64,000 nucleotides of DNA from Rhynochetos jubatus (GCA_027574665.1 CM050672.1:6556001-6620000), one strand, 5' to 3'; shown: positions 13,206 through 27,600, numbered from the stretch's first letter. The notes: generated by a model from the letters alone, not told the origin. Numbers and translations are program-made.

Positions 13206-16200
13206 TCTGAGAGCTACCCTTGGTACCAAACGAGGCAACCTGTGCTGTCAGAAGGAGGAGGCAGAAGGGACCTCGGAGGATGCTCTCGGAGGAAACCTGC
13301 AGCAGCAGGTACAGGATGCTGTGCCCGACTCCGGGGGGCTGCAGCCCCCACCACCACTGCAGGCAGCACACGTTCCGCTTTCCACCCTCTCCTTCAGTGA
13401 TCGCACACCCAAAAGCACAGTTTGCCTCTGAAGTATGTCCTGCAACGCGTTATTCCCGCACGTACGGGCAACGGCATCAGGTTCCGAGGCTGATAAGGGT
13501 TGCTGCCCGCAGCTCCCGGGGCTGGAGGAGGAGCAGGCGGAGGACACGGGCACCGACCAGCTCACAGAAGTGTCTGCTGCTCCTGTGCTCCCACAGCATC
13601 GCCCATGCAGAATGCTTCCTTCCCCTCTTCCTTCGCGGTTAAAACAGACATCTGATTCACATTTTCCCCTGAGAAAAACCGGTCCCAGCTGAAAGCAACC
13701 TCTTCCACAAGAAAACACTGCTGTGGATTAAAGCCTGAGAGCTTTGATGGAAATCAGCATTTTCTTTTGCTTTTGGATTTTGTGGGGAAAAAATAAAATC
13801 TGTAATTTGATATAGCTCTCCCCAATTCCCCCCTCTGTTTATTACTGAAAGAATACAGCCCAACGAATAAGGAGAGAGAGAAAAAGGAGGGTTCCCATCA
13901 CATTTTCCTTTTTCTCTACAGATTTAGAAGTTACTGAGTAGGAGAAAACGGCAGGAGAAAGCATTTATTCCTTTTACGTTAGTCTGTGGCAAGGGAGCGA
14001 AATCATCATCAACAAAATCCTGACAAATCTTAAAATAAAAAATGCAGTTTCTTTTTTAACTTTCTGAAATGGGAACCATTTTTAAATTACAAACGGTTTT
14101 TTTCTGTGCACGGCTGCTTCTATTTTTCAGCTAACGCTACGGAGCCGCCGCAGGCTCCTCCTGCAGATAAACCCACCGAACGTCGGGAGATGCACCCCCC
14201 TCACCGACTCCTGCTATTTCGGGGTAGACCTGGCAGTAGACACCGCACGCCACGGCCGTTCCCATCTGCGCTTCCCCTGCCCTTCCACGCGTCTGGACGC
14301 GACGGCGCGTCTCTCCGGGGCCAGAGGTGCTGGTCCACAGCACCTCGGCGCAAACGGGTCCTGGCACTGCAAACCCCGACACACCATCCCTGGGCTTCTG
14401 GGTGTCCATCCTCCCCCTCCTTCTCCCCACCGACCTCGTTTTAACTCAGGCTTGATACAAAAAATACCATCACACTATTTCAAGATGTGGCACCGGCTGA
14501 TCCACAGCCAACACGAGGGTTATCTGGGATGTGGGGGGGGAGCGCCCGGCACCGGCTCTGCAGGTGAGAATTTGGGCTGTCAGATGGTCCCTGAGCTGGT
14601 CCCAGAATAGCGTCATGCAAGGGGGAGAGGAGCAGCAAAGCAAACAGACACGGAGAAGTCAGAAAGCGATGTGCTGACGAGAAGAGCTATAAAAATCACT
14701 GTTTGCTGAAATTCTAGGAAGAGAAATAGAAAATACTCTTACGCCTTTAAAGCCAGTACAGCTAAGAGCTAGAAAGGTCACAGGTTTTGCATTTTTCTTG
14801 CTGCTGGAAGGTCTGCTAATCACTATTTAAGCAGGGTTCATTGGTGAGAAATGGTTTCAGTGGCAGGGCTTGTTCCTCACTGGGAAGAGTGGAGCTAGGT
14901 TAATAACACCTTATTTTGCAGAAAATTCCACTTCACTGGAGCATGTGTGAAAAGGCCTTTGATTTGAATGAGGATTGATATCAGTCCTGCAAAGCAGCGC
15001 AAGTCAAACAGCAACAAAATGAAGCATTTATAACCCAACTACCGAGCTGCGTGCTAAACTGTAAACTTATCACCCAGGCTGATTAGTTCGCAATAATCTG
15101 AGAAGGTTTGTGCTTCTCTGCCCAGCAGAGATATATTGTCAGGTCGTAAAGCCTTCCTGCAGCCGGAGCTGCACGTGTGGGCTAATTGGCGTAATTATGT
15201 CTGATAAATTGCCAACAGCAACCGCTGCTCAGAGAGGAGCCACCTCTGCGGTCCAGGGGAGCATCCTTGTCCCGGGTGGCCAGTGCCCGCAGCGGGATGA
15301 GCCCCTCAGTCTCTCTGAGGGAGGAGGGGGTGTCTTGGACAGCCTCTGGCAACCCACACCCCCACGAGCCAAGGCATTTGCTGCTCCGTTTTCCGGTCAC
15401 GCCGGCGTTGGACCAGAGATGGACAACTCGGGAGCAGCACGTTCTCTCCCACCCAGGGATGCGCAAGGGATGCTGCGGGCACGGTCCCAGCCCGGGGAGT
15501 GGCTCGCCTGCTCGGCAGCACCGGGACCACCGGTGGAGGACTTTCTGCTCAGAAGGAGGGTCCCACTGCCCGACTCCCGCTGGTGTGAGAAGCAGCTCTT
15601 GCTCTGTGCGCCAGGATTGGGCCTTGGGGCTGAGGCGGGATTAGCAACAGGCACCTATGGAGCCGGGAAACCAGGTCCTGACATCTGCACAGCCAGCCCA
15701 GAGGCAGGGCATGGCGAATCGAGGCCACTTTGCTGCCAGCACTGCAAGAGCTGTAGTGCTATTTTTAGAACAAGCGTGTGCAGCTCGTTTGGCATCTATT
15801 TTCTCCGTACTCGTCTCTTAGTTCCATACCCGAGCAGAGAATGACACGATGGTGCTCCGTTGGCCTCAACTGCACATCCCGATGCAGGACCAGAAGCGGC
15901 GGGTGCAGCGAGGTAAAATGCCAGGAAGAAAAATGGAAAATAATGAACAGGTACAACGGTGCAATAAATACAGGGGGTAAAATCAGAACAAAGTCGGGTG
16001 ACATTTATGCAGAGCACCTTTGCAGATCCCTCCTGTAAAACCCGTACCCATACCGTCACGCAGCGCAGTTTAGCTCCATGATTAGATAATACTCAGGCAA
16101 ACAACTCTCGTAATTCTCCGTTATGTGTTCCAGAAGTGAATCCTGTTGGGCTCCAGAAACACTTTTCATACAGCTGCGAGCAAAGACACAGAAATAATTC

Positions 16201-17190
16201 TATCACCGCAGGGCGCTGGGGGGCTGCCGGGTGCCTGGGGCACAGGATGGGGTCTGGGCATGGGGCAGACCCCCCCCTTCACAGCCCCACGTTCTCAGCC
16301 CAGGTTATCTTATTCCTGGGAATAGTCATTAGCGCTCAGCATTTGCTAATTACCAAAGCATCACTTTATGCTATAGGATAATCCTGGGTGCTGCAGACCC
16401 TCGTTTTTTAGAGGAAAGAACAATTCCTTGCTGTGATCGTGGTTATGTCCATGAAATAAAGACTATGTCCCCAGCACTGTCATATTTGGCCCTAAAAAAC
16501 ACATCTGCATTATCGCTGTCTCCATCTCTGCTCCTAAAGCCTTCCGCCACCTGCTCTATTCCAAGCTCAGGGTACCAGACTTTCCAGGGAGGCGAGTGTT
16601 TCATTACATGTTTGTACAGTTTAATGAGGCCAGAGCCTAATCAATGTCTTCAAGCACCACCACGATGCTGGAAATCATGATAATATGTGAGCAATAGCAT
16701 CACCGTATCATCTGTCTGATTCGCAGGAAGGCATTCAGGGCCATTCTTCTTGGGAATCTCTGTGGAGAGTGTACTTTGTGAGTGATAAGGGCCATAACTT
16801 TGCTTTATTTTCCCCCCCATGCTGTTTTTGGCTCACATCCGATGTGGTTCTTTGTGTCATTTTTATAGTGACTTATAATAGCCTCAGCGGAGTTAGCCGT
16901 GATTTACTTCTGAGAGAGACACGCTCGCTTTTGTCGGCTTGGAGCTGAAGAGGAAATTTTCCCGTTGTTGAGACTCGTGTGGCACTTAGCTAAATAAAGC
17001 CAGGTAAAAAATGAGGAAAACACAGATATTCGCTTCATATTAAATAATTATTTCTTCCTCAGAACACTATTACTACTCTGCATTTGTATGCTTCTGCAGC
17101 AGCTATTGTGCAAGGACTTCAAAACGCTGATGCACGTTCAGTACGTCTCTCCCAACGTATACGTTACCCACGTTAAATTAAAGCTCACTT
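13206..17190. other. Intergenic with small CpG-rich patch and AT-rich blocks
   Basis: 13710-14110 is AT-rich. 14120-14440 is a short CpG-rich patch, too small to call an island. 14640-15200 is AT-rich. 15241-15740 is GC-rich and holds a 244-codon open frame with no protein-like features. 16290-17060 is AT-rich and single-copy, a candidate conserved element. Nothing else recognised. Confidence 0.4.
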
Positions 17191-17445
17191 ACAGAATCAC
17201 AGCACAGTTTGGGTTGGAAGGGACCTTAAAGCCCACCCAGCCCCACCCCCTGCCATGGGCAGGGACACCTTCCACTAGCCCAGGGTGCTCCCAGCCTCAT
17301 CCAGCCTGGCCTTGGACACTGCCAGGGATGGGGCACCCACAGCTTCTCTGGGCAACCTGTCCCAGTGCTCCCCCCACTCTCTCCGGGAAGAATTCCTTCC
17401 TGATGTCCAATTTCAATCCACCTGCCTTGGGCTGGATGTCCCCTT
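17191..17445 (-). mobile_element. CR1 LINE 3' tail, minus orientation
   Basis: Starts with ACAGAATCACAG, the complement of the CR1 terminal repeat, then GGGTTGGAAGGGACCTTAAA, CCATGGGCAGGGACACC, a CCAGCCTGGCCTTGGACAC stretch and GGAAGAATTCCTTCCTGATG. It is nearly identical to the copy at 46.2 kb over about 200 bases, so both come from one subfamily. 5'-truncated. Confidence 0.95.
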
Positions 17446-19588
17446 ATGCTCCGACACAAATAGTGGCGGTCCCAGCAGCCGTCCCAGCCCTCGCTGCAGT
17501 CCTGCCCGCACATCACTGCCAGCCCCGGCCCACTGGCACGTGCTGGGGGGCCCACGCTGCCCCGGTGCACAGCAGAGCTCGGCACACCCACGCAGAGCAC
17601 GGCCGGGCTCCGACCTGCTGCTTGCCTCTACAGGTCAGAGCAGGAGAGGGGCTGCACAGGTCCGTGCCTCCCTTTTTTCATTTACCCAGACAGAGACCCT
17701 CCGCTTGGGCCAGAGGCTAAACCAGGATCCATCAACCTCCCTCCCCCCGGGAACGCGTTACAGCGTGCGGGCAGGCAGCCGGAGCCAACGCACCCACAAC
17801 AAGGGGAAAGAAAACCCAATTAAAAGAGTCATTTACAGACCGCCAGTGAGTTGGAGTTTCATAAGTAAAAGCTCCCCCTGACCCGGCTGCAGACCCCAGC
17901 TCAGCTGTGACCCCCCCAAGGTGACGGCAAAGGCACATCTTCCTTCTGCCTCTGTCCAGGGCTGTCAATCTGCCCCTCATTAAAGCCAGAACAGCATGTC
18001 AAAGGTGGCAGCTCCCTGCCACTAAATTCCATCCCTCATAGCACACGTTCCCCAGGCCAGCACTTCGTGTTCGTTAAGGTTCATTTTCAAAGTCGCCGAA
18101 GCCCATTCCCTCAATAAAGTGCAAATGCTGAGCTTTTGCAAGAGATGAGGGGAAGGTGGGGAGATACCACCATCACACCATCTTTAAAAATTGATAAAAA
18201 TAAGATTAACAGATGCCTCTGGCTGTGAGACTCCATCACTCGAGCATCGTGCCCGCGCTCAGCACATCTCCATGGCAACGCGCTTATGTAGCCTCAACAG
18301 ATGCATCGGGAAATTCGGGGTTCGCCCGGACTTGTGGGGTGTTGCAGCCTGGTCAGCCCTTGCCCCCAGCACAGAAGCGGGCAGGGGAGCTGGCTGCACG
18401 GCCTGGGGAGCAGCGGCAGGACCCGCTCCCCTCATTTTTGCGAAATTACCCCCGTATCGCAGGCTTGCAGGCTCCGCAGCAGGGAGGTGTCTCGGGAAGA
18501 CTGGCTTTGTGGGTGGGGTGGGGGCGAGCGGCACCGTGACAAATGTGAGATGGAGACTCCAATTCAGAGCTGGATAAACGGGGCAGGACAGCCTGAAGGA
18601 GACATGGAGTCCTTCTGGGCAGCCCCCAGCCCCCCGGCTTTACTACCGCCCCCCTCTCCCCAGTCACTCCCCTTTGGCCATGAGCAACCCTCGCTGCTGA
18701 GCTGCCTTCCCCTCGCACCAGCCAACAGTCGTGGCATCACACGCACGGTGAAGTCCCTGCTGCCGAACCCCCGTCCCCGGCTTTGTCCACTGCAGCGATT
18801 TCTCTCGCCCACATTTTTCCGCAAACGCTGTAACTACGTACTTAGAGCACGAGCCCAACAACTACTCTCTGGAGAGAGATTTAGGATCGAGCTAGTGAAG
18901 CTGGAATACTGGAAATCGGATGAGCCATTTCATTCTCATGAAATTTCAAGTGCAAGACAAAAAAAACCCAGAGCAAAGCCTTGGGAAAGCATCCAAAATT
19001 TCCCTCCCAGTTCAACCCAAGAGTATTTACTTCAACCCTGCACTGTCCACCACTATTTTTCTTTGTTTAACATCCACCTTCATCTCAACTGCCCTTACCC
19101 CTTCTGGAGGTTTTAGCTGCCTTTTGCTGACACGGGCATGCAGTAAAGCACGTGCTAATGAGCCGAGATCCCTCGTTTCACCCATGAAAAGATCAGTTAT
19201 TGACAATAATCAAAGAGCAAATCTGTAGCTGTGAGTCCAGTTAATTCTGTTACACAGAACAACATCGATTTGTTGTCACAAAGCATTTGTTAACCAAAAG
19301 GCATTTCCAGCTGAAAAGGGAAGGGTGGATAAACCCTGCTGAAGTTTAACTTCTTGCAAATTAGACAAACTTTGTTTTACCACCGTGTTTTCCAGCAGAG
19401 CGAAGGCCAGAGAGGAATCTGCTGGTGCCGGTGCATTCCCCTCCCAATAATGATGCACATTTTGGCATATCAAAACCAACACCCTCGGCCCAGGCGTTGT
19501 TTTCTCTCCTCTCTTTGCAAAACCCATCACTACTGGCTGCCTGTCCACCCAGGTCCTGTCCTGTGGCCACTTCGATGGCACTGCCCAT
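17446..19588. other. Intergenic, GC-rich then AT-rich
   Basis: 17446-17780 and 18230-18830 are GC-rich. 18900-19400 is AT-moderate. Overlapping open frames, including one of 271 codons at 18301-19116, show no domain or codon bias. No gene supported. Confidence 0.45.
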
Positions 19589-19655
19589 TCACAGACTCAG
19601 AGCGTTAGGAGTTGGAAGGGATCTCTAGAGATCATCTAGCCCAACCCCATCCCAG
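19589..19655 (-). mobile_element. Short CR1 3' terminal fragment, minus orientation
   Basis: About 65 bases: TCACAGACTCAGAGCGTTAG, GAGTTGGAAGGGATCTC, AGAGATCATCTAGCCCAACC. This is the extreme 3' end of a CR1 of the type seen at 1.6 kb, severely 5'-truncated. Confidence 0.85.
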
Positions 19656-22600
19656 CAGCGCTGATGGCCCAGCGGGAATGACTCCTCTGTGTGCACTCTC
19701 CCCTTTCCAACAGCGTACATAGCTCAGGGGCCGGCAGCGGACAAACTGCTGGGCAAAACTGCTTCTTTCCAGCAAAGAGCTGGGGAGAGTGGCCGTGCCC
19801 CAGCAGACACCTCCTGCAGCCCAGCCAGCAGGTCAACCCACCTGAGCATCTCTCCACAGGCTGGGCGAGGGGAGCAGAGCCCACGCACAGGGCACGGGCC
19901 GTGCAGGGGCATCCTCAGGAGGAGGGAGAAGCGCTCCCTCCACCCCAGCCCCGTGTTCCCCTGTGTTCTGTAGAGAAGTTAGTTTTGCTTTTAAGTTACG
20001 TTTATTTAAATGTAAAATCCTCAGCTTAAATTGCAGCGGGTTTTGTGATATTTAATATCCAAAGCTGGGAAAGGTCATGTCTGTCTGAAAATAAAATGAG
20101 GTTTAATCTGGAGATTGTGTGTGGCAGGGTTTTTATGAAAATTTGGTTTAGAAATAGATCTTAAATCCATAAGGTCACCAAGAAGAACATTTTTCTTTCT
20201 CAGAGACTTACCATTCCTGTATCTCAGAGGAGCAGAGGATATTTCAGAGAAGAGGAAAACAAAGCCCTGCGCCTTCCCCTCTGTTCATCTCTGCACCTGC
20301 ACCCAGAACCGCTTCCTCCTGTATCCGTTTGTCACACTCTTCTGTTTATCTGAATATTTGTGTCTAAGGTGTAGCAAATAAGATACCTTTGTTGTATTCC
20401 TCCAACATTTTAACATCATTTTTCGGTACCTTTACGTCGAGCTCACAGCAACTCCTGTTCAGTGACCCTGGCGAAGCTGTTCCATATGGAGAACACAGCC
20501 CCGAGCTGGGCGAGAGGGACTCTGCCCCCAGGAAATTGCAGAAGCATTTCAAAATCTCATCATCCCTTCCCCTTCAACAAGAGCAGAAGCCAAAGGGCTG
20601 GGAGGCCAGACAGCCGCTGGCCACCCCACCTCAGCTGGGGACATGTCACAGCAATAACGTGCGAGGCAAGCAAGCCCAAAGCAAAGGGACGCAGCCCCCG
20701 GCAGGACCTGGGCACCCCCCGCACCGATCCCTCCACAGCATCACCCACGCAAGCCCCCTCGGGTCAGTTGTCAAGAGCCACACTCAGCTGTGAGCAGAGG
20801 ACCCAGCCCAAACGTTTACCCCCGGGGCACATCACGTCCCCTCCTGGCAGCTCCCAGGGGGCAGCGGTGGCAGCATCTGCGAAGGACAGACCTCCCCGAC
20901 CCCAGCTAACAAACTCTCCTGCTGAAATGAAGGGGGTGTTTCCTGGGATGTGGATCCAGGAGAAGCCCAGGGAGTCTGCCTACCTGCTCCCCAGAGCTCT
21001 GCAAAGCCCAGCCTGAGGGTGCTCCCTCCCGGTGACCCCCCCAGCCCTGTGCTGGGAACCTCGCAGTAACAACCCCCTCTTTGCACTGGGCACCCCGTCT
21101 TTATTCCTCTGACAGGAATGGAGAATGTTCCACAAAGCAATCTTAAAGAGCTTCCTAGCAGATTGCTTTCCTAAAACCATGACTGTTTAGCTTCATTCTT
21201 TGTCCTTAGTAGCACCTTTAAATCCTCCTGCCTGATGTCCCTCTCCAACGGCAGCCGTGTCCGGCTAATCACATATTCTGGACACAGCATGAAACACGCT
21301 TTCGTAGCTCTGCTTCTGGGTCCAGGCTCCGGGCTGCACACGAGCTGAACTCCCCGGCAAACCTCTCGCCTTGCAGACTAACGGAGAGCTCCACACATTT
21401 AATCATTCATGCACTTCGCATTAGAACCGGGGAATCACACCTAACGCAAGGCTAAATTATACAGCAGCGCGATAGCATCCCGCTTGAGCATGCTGCACTC
21501 GAGTAATTGTGCGGTGTGAGATCAGGTGCCAATGCCTGTTACGCTGCTGATGAGTTGTGTCGGGTTTAAACATCATTCCTCTCTTATCCGTGCATTTACT
21601 CTGAGCAGACGTACGCCTGTTCGCTTTCCTGACCTGTTTTATCTCACACGGGCACGCCGAGCTACAACCCGACCTAAGGGCGCGCGGGGAGCAGAGCTCG
21701 CCCTCCCTCAGATGTATTTCACCAGCCTGGGTGGCTGTTCCCGACCAGCTGGGACCCGGAGCACCAGCACACGGGGCTCTGGGACCACACTCGGTGCCGG
21801 TGGCGACCTCACCCGCCCCCAGCCTGGGGTCCCTGAGCTGCTGGGACTGGAGGACGCTGCGGTGCTGCCCCCGGGGGATCAGCTCTCTGGGCTGTGCTGA
21901 GCCATCGGCTGCCCCAGTGTTTTGGTGACCCATGCAGAAGCACTTGGGAAAGTGCTTTTCCCACCTACTTTGTTTATCGGCCTGAGGTTTGGGGATGCCG
22001 CGTACCCCTTCTCCACAGGGCATCGCCCTGCAGCCAGCACTCCTTCCAGCTGCGAGGTACGCGCGCCTGTTCCAACAAGCGAGCACCGCACAAAACCTTT
22101 TACTGGTATTGCTGTCGTTCTGTTTGATCTTGTTAAGAATCAAAGGAAGCAATTACATCCTTAATCTTGTTCTGGAAAACTGTAGCTACAGATAAAACCA
22201 CCACGGGTAACGTATACTATAGCACGAACACGCAGGAGTACAAGCGACACGGGATCTTTGATGCCTGACTGAAGGCACCCAGAAAGGAGCTTCAGAACTC
22301 CCTAAAATTTCAGATCCCTCGGACACAGCTTGAGCGGGCGTCACAAACTCACAGGCTTTTTTCCGGCACTTGTGTACCACGAACAGAAAACATCAGCCAG
22401 GCCTGAAGATAAGGTTTCCTTCTAATGCTAGGTACGTTTGCTGATACGGGTGCAGATCCGTGAGATTCCAAAGGCCCAAAGGGGAAGCAAAACTGAAGAA
22501 AAGAAAAAGCTAGGAAAGGAATTTCAGCTTCCTAAGTTTGGGGAGATGAAACTCAAGGAGCTATGTGCGTAGCGTTTCTTTTGCTGAAAAAATATTGGTT

Positions 22601-24680
22601 TTTGCGCTTTGGGTGAAATCCAGCACAATGGAAGCGCTAGCTACGACTTAAAAAACCCCTCATTTTAGCCCCACAGAGCCTATTCCAGTCCCACAGCAGA
22701 ACTCGTGTGGCAGATACACCTTGTGTTGGCTCCTTGTGCTTGCGTGAAGCCACTCGCCATCGAGCCCCAGCGTGGGACACCGGGCGAGCAGCACAGATGA
22801 TACTGATTTTCCATGAAGCACCTGAATCCTTGCAAAAACATCTGCTCGGAAACAGAATAGAAATTGGTTGTTCTGAGTGATTCCAGACACCCGGCGTCCC
22901 TGGAGCAAACAGCCTGTACCGGAGAGGAGGCATCACCCACGGCGGGTGGGAAGCTCTGCCCACGAGGCGCTTGCTTGGGGGAAACGGCGTCGGCTGCCAC
23001 GTCCCTGTCCGTGCTGGATGCACAGAGGCGGGGGAAAGCAACAGTTTGTCTATTTACAGTGCAGAGAAGGCAGGGAAAGGCTCTCCCTTAAAGAATAAAA
23101 CAAATGCAAATAGTTTTAAGCCCATTTCTGTAACGAAAGTGATCATGCATAATTCAGTGATAATGGAGACTACACAGAGATGTCAAAACCCAGCGGGCTC
23201 AGCCCTTACATCTCAGAAATAACCGAGTGGCTGCTTCCCATCAGCTGCAAAGCTTTGCCTAGGGATGCTGCACATGTGGAGCTGGTCCAGGGAAAGTCTT
23301 GGAAACCTGAGGGACTTCAGCATCTCCCTCATCAGCTTGGTGTCCCCGGGACTCGGGTCTGGCAGCATCACAGCTACCGCGTTTCAATCCCCGTCTCTGG
23401 AGTACCTGGACCAGCACCCACTTCCCCCTCTGGCCTTTACACCCCATCACCACCCCCTAGGTCCTCTCTCCTCCTGGACATCGCTGGGTCCCATGGGGCA
23501 GAGGATGGACGGCTGGAGGACCCCTCCTGTCACACAGCTAAGCCTAGCAGGCCAGGAAAGCATTAAAACCGGCACTTGGAGAGGAAATGTGACACCTGGA
23601 TATTACACGATGTAATGGAATCAGCCAAGTGGTAAATGTAGCTTTTAAATAGGTTTTGTGTTCCCCATTAGCTTGGCTGATGCTGATGAGTTCTGACAGG
23701 GAAAGGACCGGTCAGCAGCTTTTCCCAGCGAGGCGGCTCCCGCGCCCGCTCCCCGGGATGGCCGAGGAGCCCAGCGGGACCCATCCATGTCCCGTGCACT
23801 CTGCACTGGGCGATGGCTGCACCCAGCCACGGGACACCCTGGGGGGCCCAGCGTTGGCACCCCACATTTAGCAAGAGGGGCCCAAGGCGCAGGCAGCGGA
23901 GATCCTGGGACAGCAGGCACTAAACAGGAGCGGCAGAAAACAGCAGATGCAACTGGCGGGAAACTTCTGGAATTGTGTAATTGCAGGTAAACAAACGCAA
24001 GTGCCAACACACGCAAACATCATCCACCCCACTCACCGGCTCCGGGGGCTCAAGCCACGTATTACAAACAGTCTCTAATCAGGAGTATGTTTTATTTAAA
24101 AGCCTAAATATTATTTCATAGTATTTCCCAAACAGGAACAGGTGGGAAGGAGAACATGAGGCTGGGCAGCCTCAGCGTGTCCCTGCCGTTGTCCCGTGCC
24201 CCTCCTGGGAGGCTCAGCTCTTCATTCCCATCCCCGCGGGACAACCAGCACATCTCATGCCCCTGGGAAAGGTCATGATGGGCCAAGCCGCCAGCTGCCT
24301 GGTGGGGATGAGGGTGAGAACTTGGCCCATTTTAGAGCCCTGGGGGCATCTCTCCTGCTTGAGCCACGAAAAGGCTCACTGGGGGCAAGCTGTAGCCCAG
24401 GAGAGCTTGCCAGGAGGGCTGGAGCACTGCGTGCCCCAGAGCTGGCCCCGGCGGTGGCCCAGGGCAGCAGCCCGCAGTGAGTGCCAGGGTCTGGCGAGGG
24501 TCACGCACGGGGTCTCGCCCCTCACCACAGCTCCTGGCCTCCAGCCCGGCTATGCCCCACGGACGCTCAGTGCCCGGGCAGCCGCCTCTGCTCTGCTCCC
24601 ACTGACTCACTGCCGCGCTCCCACCCGCCTTGGAAACATGGACCGCAGACAGAAACCTGTCTGCTGGGTACCCCGGGCCC
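19656..24680. other. Intergenic, mostly GC-rich
   Basis: GC-rich at 19680-19960, 20440-21100, 21660-22060, 22660-23040, 23260-23560 and 23700-24680. AT-rich, apparently single-copy blocks lie between them at 19975-20220, 21180-21230, 22380-22650, 23050-23180, 23580-23690 and 24060-24130. A CTCF-like match is at 20851-20864. No gene recognised. Confidence 0.4.
20851..20864 (+). promoter_or_regulatory. CTCF-like motif (weaker)
   Basis: CTCCCAGGGGGCAG matches the CTCF core consensus CCASYAGRKGGCRS at 12 of 14 positions. It lies in GC-rich sequence where chance matches are more common. Confidence 0.22.
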
Positions 24681-27600
24681 ATCTGTTCTCCTTAGAAAAA
24701 ATAAAAGAGATTATACTTTCTGGAAAGATCATCTGTATAACTACTTTCTCCTTAACAATCTGGGTTTATGTGAGGGTATTTTTTTTCCTCCTCTGTGCTT
24801 TCAGCATTTCACACTGATCCAGGGCACTGTCCCCTCCTCCTCCAGGAGGATCCATCTGTCCTGAAACTCAAAACTCTACGATTTAGGAAAAGGACACAGA
24901 GGTCTTGGGCTGTTTATTCCACTATCGGCAACACGTATGAGCCCTGTCACAGCTTTATCTAGTGCTGTTACTCGGCGGTTTTTTCAGCCAGGCAAGGTTT
25001 GTGAAAAGGTTTTATCTCCATTCACAGTTTCTAATGAGAACAGAGCTGAGATTTCTTCACTGCTTTGCTTTTTACTATGAGCTTTCCAGTACTCAACAGA
25101 TTTTCAGAGCTATGCAGCAACTGCCTTTATTCTTTTCACTTGCAGTTAGCTCTCTCATGTTTTCCCAGGATAAAGCTTATTAAAAATGCATAGAGAATAG
25201 AGGCTTATGTAGAAAAAAAAAAAAATGCTCAGAAAAAAAAAATCAATTTAATTGGAATTTGGAAAGAGTTGTACTGTCACAGGTTTAAAATCCAAACCAG
25301 ATTTCCAAACCCAAGCTGGTTAGATTTGCTTTGGCCCAAACCCTGTTTTTCAGGAGAGTGTTTAATGCAAGTGTTAAAGGAAACATCAAGTCTGAATTTC
25401 TTAAAATTCTGCAGTAAAGACGTTTGAAATGAAAAAGCCATTTTGACTCAACCTGTCTAACTTCCAGCCCCAATGATCTCAGGATAAATCTTGGCCACTC
25501 CTTGTCCTGCGGCCGCAGGACACCCTTCCCATGTTCTGCCTTGAGGAACTGCATCCATCCAGAAGAAAACCGCCTGGGGAAACTTTCCTCCTGCTGTTTT
25601 TGGCAGAAGGTGGAGGGTCTCCAGCCAGCCCTACCAAGGGATGGGTGCCCATGCCCAGGCTCACCCGCTGGGCACCCGCTAGTGCCAGCAGCGCCCGCGC
25701 CGGCCCCGCGCACCCGCCGCTGCCTTTGCGGCGTCAGTCACCGGGTTTGCAGGTGTCCCAGCCCCTACGGCACCAGACTGCCCTCCTGGAAAACGGCATA
25801 CCCAACCGACAGCGATACCGGGCTTGGCTGTTATTTCCTTCTCCCAGTAAACAGCCCCCGGTAAGATTAAGTAAAAGCCAGTATTTTAATTGTACTATGA
25901 GATCTTTCATGAGCAATTGTAAGAATTCACAGACTTATTTCCTTTTAAAAATGAGAACATTTATCCCAAGTAGGTAAAAGCACCCTCTTTGCCTAGCATG
26001 ACGCCAAGAATATTGCTTTTTTTGCTAGAATAACTCCTGCTATTTATGCAAACACTGATGTATTACCGAGACGCTGGGAATTTTCATTGTCTGTTTATGA
26101 ACTTCCAAACCCCAAATCTCTGCCACTCAATCCAGTAAGAAGTCTCGCCACACGAGTGTGCACTGGATTCTTAACCAGTTACTAAAACGACAGCTCAGAG
26201 AACCAATTAGGGCTTCATTAAGCAGCAAACGCTACTCCATAGCTCAACCAGCAACAGGCTCGCACCGAGCGAGCCCAGGCTGGGACACGCCGTGCGCTCA
26301 GGATCCAGCAATGTGAGGTTCACCGTGGAATGCCTGGCTGGAGCGAAGCGGTTTTGCAAGCGTGGGTGCTCAAGAGACTTGAGAAGAAAAACTATCAAAC
26401 AGTCCATCAGTTTTAGTCTCTACAAAACAGCCAAGCTCTACAAACAATAATAAAAAGGGTTTAATAAACATGTCACACTTCTGAACCCTCGCTTAAGTAA
26501 AGGACATAAGGTGGCCTTTCCAAACACACCGCTGAGCATCAAGAACCTCGTTGTGCTGGTACAGCTTCCGGCTCAACCAGAGCCGCCTCGCGCAGAGCCC
26601 GAACCCAGATGCGACAGGGCCCTTTGCCCGCCCCACCAGAGGCACCCTCCTTACTCCCGTTTTACACGTAGCTTACTTTCCTTATCTTCTGCGTCAGCGT
26701 TTCAAGGTGCAGCTTAGCGTTCCCTCTAATTTGTCCCACTCACGCACAATAATCCCTATTCCCGCCGCACCCAGCGATACCCCGTGAGAACTGGGAAGCG
26801 CCAACCGCGCTACACTTGCCGTGGTAAGTTTCGGTACAGGAATATTTGGGTGTGCTTTTAATCTTCTGAAGTGCCAGTTAGGGAGAGTTGCTAAAACACA
26901 GCCTGAACGTGCCAACGCAGCAAATCCTAAGCATTGCTTATAAAAGGCATAAATGCGATGTTGATGCAAGGAATACTGGGTTTAGCTAAATTGCTCTGTT
27001 CCTTCTAGAAACCCAAACCCAAGTTTTAAAACGATTATTCCAGCAGCTTGCAGCCCTGCACAAAAGAAATCAGAAGGATTTTCCAGGCAGCGTGGCAGCC
27101 AGGAAACAACGGCATCCAGGGGACCAAAAGCAAACCCCTTCTTTACAGGCTCTACCGAAATTGCCTTAAGGGTCCTACGCGATCAATAAAATATCACTGC
27201 AGATGTATCTGAGCTGGAGCCTTTGCTTTGCATTTCAGGTAACATTTCCCAACGAGTGCTCTAGCCACCGCGCTGCTGCTGCGGGTTTCTGGCCGGTGCC
27301 CGGCACCCCGCTGCTGCGATCCTCCCTGCGCTCGCCCTGCCGTGGTGGGTTTTATTCCCTGAGCCTACGCAGGCCCTTTTAAATCTCCCTTAAAAATAAA
27401 ACGCTACCAGGGCCGTGATGCTGGAGATATTTGTGATGGTTCCAGGCTGCGTCTCGAGGGGGTCAGAAACGACTGCGCAGATTTGGCAACCCACATTGCG
27501 CCGAATTACGCTGCCTGGCTCGGCACCGGGTCCCTGAAGCCCGCAGAGCATCCCTCTGTGCGCTGCAGGTGCGAAGGCGGCTGAGCAAGGAGCCTGACAA

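Noticed and set aside
15110-15844. 244-codon plus-strand frame
   Set aside because: No homology recognised and no conserved-looking motif; overlapping frames on the other strand are equally long.
16655-16680. REST-like word TTCAAGCACCACCACG
   Set aside because: Only the left half resembles RE1 and the GGACAG half is absent.
18301-19116. 271-codon plus-strand frame
   Set aside because: Composition changes abruptly along the frame from GC-rich to AT-rich, with no recognisable protein features.
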